A stretch of DNA of 8,740 nt from an uncultured Bacteriovorax sp. (GTDB taxonomy: Bacteria; Bdellovibrionota; Bacteriovoracia; Bacteriovoracales; Bacteriovoracaceae). Both the position numbers and the translations under genes were made by a program. The first letter of the stretch is position 1, and every line of letters begins with the position of its first letter. The DNA lies in the NCBI GenBank assembly GCA_946480715.1, contig CAMLKK010000080.1, positions 1 through 8,740 of the forward strand. Direction: 5' to 3'. The notes beneath the pieces were generated by a model, which saw only the letters and a list, made by a program, of their open reading frames with translations, made no database searches and had not been told where the DNA came from. Below, piece after piece: positions 1 to 7,568 of the stretch.

Positions 1-1277
1 GTGCAAGCTTAGTTGCTAGCTTTGTTTTCCTTTATATGTTGTTTGGAAGTGATAGCTTCACCCTCAGTGAATCTTTTAGTTTAGAAGGAAATAAGATTCT
101 TCTTCTGAAGGTCGTATCAATTCTCAACATTCTCATGATTTTAATCAACGGTTATGAAAGCCTGGTTAAAGTTCGTAATACAGTTCTCATGAGTTTCATG
201 TTCCTGGGCGGGGTGTTCCTTCTAGGTGCTAATGAACTTATGACTTTTTACGTAGCGATGGAAACGATCGCTCTTGTTGGTTACGCGCTGGTTGCAACTT
301 CTGGATTAGAAAACTCACGAGAAGCAGCGATTAAGTATCTTATCCAGGGTTCAGTTATTACTGTTATTTTCCTTCTTGGTGTCGCTTTCTATTTAGGAGC
401 AACAAACAGTGTATCTCTTGTCGGTGTAAAAGTTGTTAACCAAGAACTATACGCTGTTAGTTTAGGAATTTTCATCCTGACTGCATGTTTTAAACTCGGA
501 GCTTTCCCTTTCCATGCTTGGATTGCAGATGTTTATTCAAACGTTACTCGCGGGAACTTAGCGACTAACTTTTTCATTTCAAAAATTGTTATTGGTTTTA
601 AATTCATTGTTATGATTCAAGCATTACTTCTTGAATCGGATCCTCAATTTCAGGACATCCTTATCCGCGTTGTTCAAGTTATTGCCGTCATGTCGGCTTT
701 CTACGGAAACATCATGGCCCTTGTTCAAGGTCAGTTTAAAAGAATCATCGCTTATTCTTCAGTAGCACACACTGGTTACATGTTGATGATGATCTGTTTA
801 AACCCAGATGAAGCTTATGAAATTCAACTTATCAGCTACCTGGTTCTATATTCAATGACAGCTACAGGAATTGTATTAATACTGAACCAATTTGCTGAGT
901 TAAATAAGAATAAAGACGGTCGGAACATTCTTAAAGGTGGTTTCTACCGTAATAAAGCTTTATCAGCGATGTTGGTTATTTTCGTTCTCAGCTTAGCAGG
1001 TATTCCACTGACTTCGGGTTTCTCAATGAAGTATATGCTGTTCACGAATTATTTCCGTGAAGGGTTCACTATTGAAGCCGTTTCTATCTTCATCAGCTCG
1101 ATCATCGGTTTTGCATACTATATCCGATTCGTCAGCGACCTCTTCAGTGAAGATGAAGCCTCGGTAAAGGTTCCCCAGTTAAAAACACGTTTTAGCGAAT
1201 CATTAGTTCATGTTATCATTTTAGTGTCTATCTTCTCGATTGGAATTGCTCCATCACTCTTCTTAGGATTGAAGTAG
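1..1277 (+). CDS. nuoN: NADH-quinone oxidoreductase subunit N, 5' end missing
   Basis: Antiporter-like membrane subunit of respiratory complex I, which couples NADH oxidation and quinone reduction to proton pumping across the inner membrane. The reading frame (codons from base 3) is open to the window edge. The ATG at 36 lies inside a hydrophobic segment and is unlikely to be the start; about 424 residues are visible against roughly 480-490 usual, so some 60 are missing. Numbering from that ATG, family landmarks are Glu76 (FYVAMETIALVGY), Lys100 (EAAIKY), Lys153 (FKLGAFPFHAW), Lys183 (ISKIV), the AYSSVAHTGYM stretch near 239-249, and Lys332 (AGIPLTSGFSMKY). These appear to match the essential charged residues of E. 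coli NuoN as I remember them, and their spacing agrees closely. About 10 or more hydrophobic spans are present. It ends in a double stop (TAG TAA). NuoN is usually the last gene of the nuo operon, so upstream nuo genes are expected to the left. Confusion with NuoL or NuoM is possible but less likely. Confidence 0.93.
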   Translation, partial: ASLVASFVFLYMLFGSDSFTLSESFSLEGNKILLLKVVSILNILMILINGYESLVKVRNTVLMSFMFLGGVFLLGANELMTFYVAMETIALVGYALVATSGLENSREAAIKYLIQGSVITVIFLLGVAFYLGATNSVSLVGVKVVNQELYAVSLGIFILTACFKLGAFPFHAWIADVYSNVTRGNLATNFFISKIVIGFKFIVMIQALLLESDPQFQDILIRVVQVIAVMSAFYGNIMALVQGQFKRIIAYSSVAHTGYMLMMICLNPDEAYEIQLISYLVLYSMTATGIVLILNQFAELNKNKDGRNILKGGFYRNKALSAMLVIFVLSLAGIPLTSGFSMKYMLFTNYFREGFTIEAVSIFISSIIGFAYYIRFVSDLFSEDEASVKVPQLKTRFSESLVHVIILVSIFSIGIAPSLFLGLK

Positions 1278-1296
1278 TAAGTAGACACAGGACTTA

Positions 1297-4200
1297 ATGA
1301 GTTTAAAGTACCGGATCCGACTTCAGAATGAGCGGGTCGTTGGACCTTTTTCAAGCGAAGAAATCGGAGAGCTATTTCTCAAGGGACATATTGCGGGAAA
1401 TGAACCCTGCCAACAATTTCCTATTGGTGACTGGCGATCACTCCAATCTTTTCCTGCACTCAAGCAGCTCATTGATGTTCTAGACAAAAAAAATCTTAAA
1501 GATCCAACTGTCACCCAAACCAAACAAGAAAAGCAGAAAGACTCAAACAAAACAGGTGTCACTCAAAAGCATCATGAAGGAACTCAATCGGGAGTTAAAA
1601 GTTTTAAAGAGTTTAAGTTTGGAAAAAACGTCAACATCGACGTTAACTACGAAGAGCTAGAACAAAAATTTAAGGAAGAACATCCAGATTACATTTCAAA
1701 TAATGAAATAGAAAAAACAGTCGTTTTGAGAAAGAAGCCATCGGCTCCAGTTGAGATGGAAAAAACGGTTGTTGTTCCAATTCCTGAAAAACCTAAAGTC
1801 GAAGAACCTGTTAAAAAAGTCGTTGAAAAGAAAGTTGAAGTTCCAGCTCCGACACGTGAAGAGTTAATCAGTGAGAATACTGAATTCATCAATCTCAAAT
1901 CACTGCTTCCAACAATCAATGCTCAGTTAAGCGTTTCAGAAGTTGAATTCGATAAACAAGCGCGCATTGAAGAAACACTAGAAAAGAAAAAACAAAAAGA
2001 AATGCAGGAAGAACTTCTTCGGCAAGCTGCTCAAGCAGAAGCGGAAGAAGAAGATGAAGAAGTTGAAATTGAAGTCGTCGAAGAAAAAGACGGTGAAGTT
2101 GTCGTTAAAAAGAAAAAGAAAGGAATGTCTGTCATTGTGGCCATTGCCTTCATGGCCCTAATTTATGTTTTAATGACTCCAGATGAAGCTCCTAAGAAAA
2201 AGGAACTTCTTTTTGTAGATGTAAAATTTCCGATTGCAGGTGTGGAAAATATTCCGGAAGCTAATAAGTTTTTGGCGGATGCTCGTACATTGTATAATCA
2301 AAATACCTACATGAAGCGAGCTCTTTCAACGGGCTTTTATTTAAATTCATTACAAGCTAAATTCGCCAACAACGAAGCTATGGGCGAAATCATTCAAGCG
2401 TATGCTGAACTGTTGGATGATACAAAAGATAAAACATTAGCGGCAAACACTCTTTATAAATATATCCAAATTTCAGAAAGTAAAATGTTGTCGGACCCTT
2501 CTACTGTAACGGGTACAGCAGTCTTTTTTGATAGTATTCAGAAATATCAAACTGGTATCAACACTATTAAAAACTATCTTCGTGCTGGGGGAAAACCAAC
2601 TCCAAAAATGTTAGCTTATTATCTGCGCTTACTTATCAATGCAGGCGAATTGATAGAAGCCAGAAAAGTATTCGATGCACTTAATAAGATTCCTAAAAAA
2701 CCAATTGAAGCTTACAAGCAGCTGGCAAATTTTCAATTAATTGATGATCAACCAGGACAAGCAAAAACAATTCTGGCAGAAGGTTTAAAATACTATCCTC
2801 AAAGTGCTCTACTACTTTTATCCATGGCCGATATTCTTCTGAAAGAGCAAGCGATCAAGGAATACCAAGCTGTTCTGGAAAAAGTTAATGCCATTGAAGC
2901 AGAAGAATCACCATTTTTTCTGGCGCAATATTTAAAGCACATGGGTTATCTGCACGCTCTTAAAGACGACAATACAAAAGCGGCAGTCTTCTTTAAAAAA
3001 TCACTCGATCTCAAAGAGTCCGATGATCTTAGAACAACGCTAGCTCGCTTAGAAGTTTCAGGAGATAAACTTTCCCAAACACTTATTCTTGAAAGTAAGG
3101 TCATTGGTCTATTAGAAAAAGCTGAAGCCGAATACAAAAATAAAAATGTCGACGGCGCTTTTGCTTTTACCATTGAAGCAGTAGATGCACTTCCAACTTA
3201 CATTCCCGCATTGGTTTTCCAGGTTAAATTAAATACCGAGCGTGGACTTTTTGATTCGGCCATCGTTGCTCTAAATAAAGCGATTGCTGATAATCCACAA
3301 AATAATCAGCTGAGAAAACTACTAGCAGAAACATATCTTAAAGCTTACAAGCTTGATGAAGTTGAAAAAGCATTAGTGATGATAGCTCAAACGAAATATT
3401 CAAGTAGTGCTGACTACGCTTCATTAAGAGGCCAGCTGGCAGAAGCTAAACGTAACACAAACATGGCATTGAAGTGGTATAACGAAGCTTTAAAGCGTGA
3501 TCCGCTCAACGATGTGGATATGTATCGTATAGCAAAAATATTTTTACGCTTGCGAAAATATCCATTAGCGCGTGAGTGGATTTCTAAAGCGATTTTTCTT
3601 GATCCAAAGAACGTTAATTATCTCGCTCTCAACTCAGATATTCTCTATGAGCAAGATGGAACAGACATTGCGATTGGATATCTACGAGACATTATTTCCG
3701 AGTTTGGAGAAGATCCGGTTCTCGTTTCAACGATCGCTATGACTTACTATAAGAGTGGTCAGATTAAAGAGTTCCAGGCTTATTACAAAAAAGTTCAAGA
3801 GCTTCCCATTAAAGAAGAACGACTTTATGAATTCCTCATTTCCGCAGCTAAATTAGAAGCGAGAAAAGATGAATTCGTTACTTATAGCAAGGAAGTTCTA
3901 AAGCTGAATCCTGGTAACTTAAAAATTCGGATGAATCTTGGTGAATTTTACCTTGAAGAGAAAAAGTACAACGATGCTATTGATGAATTTACTGAAGTAA
4001 AAGATAGGCTTCAGTCTTATCCGAAAGTTCACTATCAACTGGCAAAAGTTTATCTGGCCAAAGGTGAAATGGACAAGGCCGGTGAAATGGCCAAAAAAGA
4101 ATTAGAACTTAATCCAAATTTGGACAGCGCTTATTTTATCGTGGGTGAAGTGCATCGACTCAATAAAGAATATCGTGAAGCGATTCCAAAATATGAAAAG

Positions 4201-4473
4201 GCCATTGCTTTGAACCCCAAGGCTACAGATGCCCTCATGTCGATGGCCTGGATTCGTTTAAATCAAAACTACACAAGCGAGTCCATTGAGCTCTATAACC
4301 GTGCTTTAAAAGAAGATCCCACGAATCCTACGATCCACAAGCAGATGGGTGATGCTTATCGAGCGGCTGGACAAAGAGCGTTAGCCAAAGAAAAGTACGA
4401 AGACTACCTCAAGCTGAACCCGGTTGCGCCGGATAAAGATCAAATTGAAACTTTAATTAGAAATCTCCAATGA
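1297..4473 (+). CDS. GYF_2-domain, single-span membrane protein with long periplasmic TPR array
   Basis: A 1058-residue protein, probably an inner-membrane scaffold linking cytoplasm and periplasm; the exact function is not recognised. Residues about 4-58 resemble a GYF_2 (DUF4339) peptide-binding domain (VGPFSSEEIGELF, later GDWRSL). A lysine-rich linker follows, with two EKTVV motifs (Thr141, Thr157), then an acidic and basic predicted coiled coil (about 215-275) ending in KKKKKG. One hydrophobic span lies at 277-294. There is no N-terminal signal peptide, and the positive-inside rule puts the N-terminus in the cytoplasm. From about 310 to the end the protein is helical repeats. The last several, from about residue 700, are clear TPRs with tyrosine/alanine spacing and LNPN- or DPTN-type turns (for example ALNPKATDAL, KEDPTNPTI). 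The start ATG has AGGA at 1289-1292, four bases upstream. The 19-base gap to nuoN suggests co-transcription. GYF plus TPR envelope proteins recall the Myxococcus Glt gliding machinery, but this is only an analogy. Confidence 0.85.
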   Translation: MSLKYRIRLQNERVVGPFSSEEIGELFLKGHIAGNEPCQQFPIGDWRSLQSFPALKQLIDVLDKKNLKDPTVTQTKQEKQKDSNKTGVTQKHHEGTQSGVKSFKEFKFGKNVNIDVNYEELEQKFKEEHPDYISNNEIEKTVVLRKKPSAPVEMEKTVVVPIPEKPKVEEPVKKVVEKKVEVPAPTREELISENTEFINLKSLLPTINAQLSVSEVEFDKQARIEETLEKKKQKEMQEELLRQAAQAEAEEEDEEVEIEVVEEKDGEVVVKKKKKGMSVIVAIAFMALIYVLMTPDEAPKKKELLFVDVKFPIAGVENIPEANKFLADARTLYNQNTYMKRALSTGFYLNSLQAKFANNEAMGEIIQAYAELLDDTKDKTLAANTLYKYIQISESKMLSDPSTVTGTAVFFDSIQKYQTGINTIKNYLRAGGKPTPKMLAYYLRLLINAGELIEARKVFDALNKIPKKPIEAYKQLANFQLIDDQPGQAKTILAEGLKYYPQSALLLLSMADILLKEQAIKEYQAVLEKVNAIEAEESPFFLAQYLKHMGYLHALKDDNTKAAVFFKKSLDLKESDDLRTTLARLEVSGDKLSQTLILESKVIGLLEKAEAEYKNKNVDGAFAFTIEAVDALPTYIPALVFQVKLNTERGLFDSAIVALNKAIADNPQNNQLRKLLAETYLKAYKLDEVEKALVMIAQTKYSSSADYASLRGQLAEAKRNTNMALKWYNEALKRDPLNDVDMYRIAKIFLRLRKYPLAREWISKAIFLDPKNVNYLALNSDILYEQDGTDIAIGYLRDIISEFGEDPVLVSTIAMTYYKSGQIKEFQAYYKKVQELPIKEERLYEFLISAAKLEARKDEFVTYSKEVLKLNPGNLKIRMNLGEFYLEEKKYNDAIDEFTEVKDRLQSYPKVHYQLAKVYLAKGEMDKAGEMAKKELELNPNLDSAYFIVGEVHRLNKEYREAIPKYEKAIALNPKATDALMSMAWIRLNQNYTSESIELYNRALKEDPTNPTIHKQMGDAYRAAGQRALAKEKYEDYLKLNPVAPDKDQIETLIRNLQ

Positions 4474-4479
4474 TCTTTC

Positions 4480-4508
4480 TTGTCTTTTTTTTCTAAAACA
4501 CTTAATAT
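4480..4508 (+). promoter_or_regulatory. Candidate sigma-70-type promoter for the tRNA-Ser pair
   Basis: TTGTCT (4480-4485) matches four of six bases of the -35 consensus. TAATAT (4503-4508), 17 bases on, matches four of six of the -10 consensus. Transcription would begin near 4515, just before the first tRNA at 4524. The box lies directly after the stop codon of the TPR gene. The spacing is ideal but each hexamer is only moderate, and read-through from the gene before is also possible. Confidence 0.45.
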
Positions 4509-4523
4509 GTCTCCTACGAATGC

Positions 4524-4611
4524 GGAGGATTGGCAGAGTGGTCTATTGCAGCGGTTTTGAAAACCGCCGTACCGCAAGGTACCGTAGGTTCGAATCCTAT
4601 GTCCTCCGCCA
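4524..4611 (+). tRNA. tRNA-Ser (anticodon UGA)
   Basis: An 88-base class II tRNA with encoded CCA. The acceptor arm GGAGGAT pairs with GTCCTCC (one T-G wobble), followed by the discriminator G typical of serine tRNAs and CCA at 4609-4611. The anticodon stem GCGGT/ACCGC encloses the loop TTTGAAA, placing TGA at 4558-4560. The long variable arm GTACC-GCAA-GGTAC identifies the serine class. The T arm is GTAGG-TTCGAAT-CCTAT. It should read UCA and, by wobble, other UCN codons. A short T-run follows the CCA. Confidence 0.97.
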
Positions 4612-4634
4612 TTTTCGTAAACGTGACCTCTGTT

Positions 4635-4726
4635 GGAGATGTGGGAGAGTGGTCTAATCCAGCGCCTTGCTAAGGCGTCGTACCCCGCAAGGGGTACCGT
4701 GAGTTCGAATCTCACCGTCTCCGCCA
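4635..4726 (+). tRNA. tRNA-Ser (anticodon GCU)
   Basis: A 92-base class II tRNA with encoded CCA, 23 bases after the UGA serine tRNA. The acceptor GGAGATG pairs with CGTCTCC, followed by discriminator G and CCA. The anticodon loop TTGCTAA places GCT at 4679-4681, reading AGC and AGU codons. The extended variable arm has a GTACCCC stem closed by a GCAA loop, a longer version of the arm in its neighbour. The T arm is GTGAG-TTCGAAT-CTCAC. Six T residues (4727-4732) follow directly and may help end transcription, although there is no separate terminator hairpin. The two genes are probably one transcript. Confidence 0.97.
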
Positions 4727-4847
4727 TTTTTTATATCCCTTTCAAATTCATTCTTATTTTCACTTCCTGTGCTTGAAGAACTCTTAAATTTTAATTTGTA
4801 TCAAATGAATTATGATTTTTTGTGGATAATTTCTGCGGAGTCACTCA

Positions 4848-7517
4848 ATGTCTTCATTCATCTCAGGTCTTGAACGTTTTTTTCAAAGCATCCCACTACA
4901 GTTACTAGAGATCTGGGGAAGTTTTGGTTTTCTCATTGGTTTATTTTTCATGATCTGTGCTTATGGTGGAATTACTTTTTCACCAGGTAATTCTTTCGGA
5001 ATTGGAAGACATAAGCAATTTTGGGATTCAAAAGCATTCTACGCCATCATCTACACTTTTCTCTTTGTCACCCTCACTGGCTACATAGGATCAACTATAG
5101 TTCTCGTAGAGGGAGCGCAGACATTTGAATCTTTGAAAGATCTTTCGGTGTTTATCTGCATTTTAATTTTTGGATATCCAGCTCTTCTTATAGTTCCATT
5201 TGCCTATGGTCTTTCAGATGTTGTTGAAGGCGTTCCGCTTGAATTTATATGGGACTGGATTATTGGATACTTCATCAATCCAGCATGCTTTTGGATTGCG
5301 CACATGTTGATTGGGAGAAATCCCGATTTTAGAAAATTTCAGGTGTGGATAAAATATTTTCTTTTTGTTTTTATCTTTATGCTGATTGAACCGATACTTT
5401 GGGGATATATTTGCGCTGACAAATTTACGGCTGAAATTTCTTATCGAAACATTACTCCAGCACTTTATTTCACAACAATTACGACCTGGTTAATGGCCCC
5501 GTTTGCGATGTTATTAATCCTTCCGTTTTCTAAAAAACTTAAAATATTTTGGGCCGACATTCCCGGCCACGTTAAGGAAAAATTTCTAACTTCAAACGAA
5601 TGGTTGTGGGAAAGCGGAAAGGGCTTTCGAGGTGAATGGCAAAAAGGAGAAAGAAGTCTTCCTGTTCGAATTTTCTTGGTTACACCATTTGTTGTTTTGA
5701 TGTTAACAATGATTGGTGCGACGGCTTTTTTTACACTTAGAAGTTCCGAAGAAGCCGCGAAAAAACTTGCCGGTAAACTCCAACTAGCAATCACAAAAAA
5801 TATTCAACTACAACTTGATAAGAGCGGACAAGATTTAGCGGCTTTAAAAACTTTCTTAAATGCAATTCCCATTGCTACAGATGGAAGGGCCATTATTATT
5901 GATCAAAATGCAAATATTATGGCGAGTACATCTGATGGAAATGATGAGGTGGTGAAAAAAGCAATTACCAATTTCATTCAAACATTCACGCCTAATAGTT
6001 TTATAAAATCACAGCACTTCAGTTTTGATGTTGTCACGTCAAAGCCACTCTCACGCGAATCGTGGTTTAGTTATGCTACACCTTATGAAAAAAAAGGATG
6101 GATCATAATCGTTTCAATACCAGCATCTTATTATCTGGAAGGTGTACGAACGGGAAAAAGTCAGTCAGCGATGATCGTGGCCATTGCGCTTTTTCTCGCA
6201 CTCATTATTGCTGCTATTCTTGCGACTGTTGTTACCAAGCCAATTATCAGAATCGCAAAAGCAACCGAACTTCTGGCAAGTGGAGATCTGGATCAGCAAT
6301 TACCAAAAAGTCAGTTGGAAGAATTAGGAATTCTCACCGATTCATTTAACAATATGGCGAGACAACTGAAGAATTCGTTCAACGAAATCGAAATCAATGA
6401 AGAACGTCTCCAGCTGGCCATTAAAGCAGCTAATCTTGGTATTTGGGATTGGGATATCGAAAAAAATATTCTGATCTGGGATGATAATATGTACAAGTTT
6501 TACGGTGTAGAACGCTCCGAATTCAGTGGCGCTTATGAGGCCTGGTCAAAGAGTTTGATTCCCGAGGATAAAGAACAAACTGTAGCGCAAGTTGAAGCCG
6601 CATTAAGAGGCGAACATGAATTTATTTCTGAGTTTAGGGTTCGCTGGCCAGATCAATCTATTCATTACTTGAGAAGTATTTCAAAAACGTTTCGAGGAGA
6701 AGATGGAAAGCCAATTCGTATGGTTGGTATCAATGCAGACATCACAGATCAAAAAGCTTCAGAAGAGGAACTACAGCTGTATAGAAAACAGCTAGAAGAA
6801 TTAGTTGCTGCAAGAACTGCACAGTTGGAAATTACTAACAAAGAACTTGAAGCTTTCTCTTATTCTGTCTCTCATGATTTGCGTGCGCCCTTGCGTGGAA
6901 TTGATGGTTGGAGTTTAGCACTTCTAGAAGACTACGGTGAAACATTAGAAGCTAAAGCAAAAAACTATTTAGAAAGAGTGAGAAGTGAAGCTCAGAGAAT
7001 GGGAAGTCTAATTGATGATTTGCTAAAACTCTCACAGGTAACAAGAACTGAAGTTCGCTGGGAGCCTGTGGATTTGACAAAGTTAGCGCAAATTGTTTCA
7101 GCTCGTTTGAAAGAACAACATTGTGATCGCAATGTTAATTTTATTATACATCAGGACTTAAAAACTTCAGGTAATGTTCACCTTCTTGAGATCTTATTAA
7201 CAAACCTCATTGGAAACTCATGCAAGTTTACGAGTAAAATCGAAAACGCCGAAATAGAAGTAGGACAAGTTGAAATAAAAGGAAGACCAGTTTTTTTCGT
7301 AAAAGATAATGGCGCCGGTTTTAATAAAGAACGTGCACATAATCTCTTTGCCGCATTTCAACGCTTTCATCGCCAATCTGAATTCGAAGGAACTGGGATT
7401 GGCCTGGCCATGGTCCATCGAATAATTAATCTGCATCGTGGAAGAATTTGGGCCGAGTCAGAAGTCAATCGAGGTGCAACATTTTATTTCACGATCGATG
7501 ACTTAAGAAATTTTTGA
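4848..7517 (+). CDS. Membrane sensor histidine kinase: six-span module, Cache-like, HAMP, PAS, HisKA, HATPase
   Basis: An 889-residue inner-membrane sensor kinase that should autophosphorylate His676 and pass the phosphate to an unidentified response regulator. Six hydrophobic spans (about 20-44, 64-88, 97-122, 131-153, 166-189, 205-227) form an N-terminal module I do not recognise. After a cytoplasmic loop, spans at 275-297 and 442-462 bracket an approximately 145-residue extracytoplasmic region resembling a single Cache sensor (long helix, then ATDGRAIIIDQNANIMAST). HAMP starts near 463, a PAS_3-type PAS/PAC covers about 520-634, and a coiled coil leads into the H-box SVSHDLRAPLR. ATP-binding landmarks are Asn790 in the N-box, DNGAGF from 820, and GTGIGL from 848. 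No receiver domain follows, so it is not a hybrid kinase. The start is fixed by GGAG at 4837-4840, seven bases before the ATG. I see no convincing promoter in the AT-rich 121-base spacer. Its kinase core resembles the phytochrome-like HisKA group, but no GAF/PHY domain is present. Confidence 0.92.
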   Translation: MSSFISGLERFFQSIPLQLLEIWGSFGFLIGLFFMICAYGGITFSPGNSFGIGRHKQFWDSKAFYAIIYTFLFVTLTGYIGSTIVLVEGAQTFESLKDLSVFICILIFGYPALLIVPFAYGLSDVVEGVPLEFIWDWIIGYFINPACFWIAHMLIGRNPDFRKFQVWIKYFLFVFIFMLIEPILWGYICADKFTAEISYRNITPALYFTTITTWLMAPFAMLLILPFSKKLKIFWADIPGHVKEKFLTSNEWLWESGKGFRGEWQKGERSLPVRIFLVTPFVVLMLTMIGATAFFTLRSSEEAAKKLAGKLQLAITKNIQLQLDKSGQDLAALKTFLNAIPIATDGRAIIIDQNANIMASTSDGNDEVVKKAITNFIQTFTPNSFIKSQHFSFDVVTSKPLSRESWFSYATPYEKKGWIIIVSIPASYYLEGVRTGKSQSAMIVAIALFLALIIAAILATVVTKPIIRIAKATELLASGDLDQQLPKSQLEELGILTDSFNNMARQLKNSFNEIEINEERLQLAIKAANLGIWDWDIEKNILIWDDNMYKFYGVERSEFSGAYEAWSKSLIPEDKEQTVAQVEAALRGEHEFISEFRVRWPDQSIHYLRSISKTFRGEDGKPIRMVGINADITDQKASEEELQLYRKQLEELVAARTAQLEITNKELEAFSYSVSHDLRAPLRGIDGWSLALLEDYGETLEAKAKNYLERVRSEAQRMGSLIDDLLKLSQVTRTEVRWEPVDLTKLAQIVSARLKEQHCDRNVNFIIHQDLKTSGNVHLLEILLTNLIGNSCKFTSKIENAEIEVGQVEIKGRPVFFVKDNGAGFNKERAHNLFAAFQRFHRQSEFEGTGIGLAMVHRIINLHRGRIWAESEVNRGATFYFTIDDLRNF

Positions 7518-7555
7518 AGAAAAAACTCAAGCATCTCCTTTGCATATTTTGTTGC

Positions 7556-7560
7556 AGGGG
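7556..7560 (+). promoter_or_regulatory. Ribosome binding site deciding the YihY start
   Basis: AGGGG lies eight bases before the ATG at 7569. Two in-frame GTG codons at 7560 and 7563 would give a protein three or two residues longer, but the first overlaps the last base of this site and the second lies only two bases after it, too close for initiation. The ATG is therefore the better start. Confidence 0.7.
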
Positions 7561-7568
7561 TGGTGAAT

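Noticed and set aside
1486..1493. Run of eight A as a possible frameshift site in the TPR gene
   Set aside because: The downstream frame continues smoothly into the linker, span and TPR region, and no stop or alternative product makes a shift useful.
4440..4727. Minus-strand 95-codon frame across both serine tRNAs
   Set aside because: It is the antisense of two well-formed tRNA genes. Peptides such as HRIRTYGTLRY are typical false proteins read from tRNA antisense.
4796..4830. TTGTAT and GATAAT as a promoter for the kinase gene
   Set aside because: The spacer would be 23 bases, too long, and the start point would fall on the ribosome binding site. No better pair was found.
5465..5794. Minus-strand 109-codon frame within the kinase gene
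   Set aside because: It is fully antisense to a conserved kinase, and its composition reflects the complementary codons.
7530..7560. Possible terminator between the kinase and YihY genes
   Set aside because: Only a four-base TGCA pairing is visible and no T-run follows a stem.
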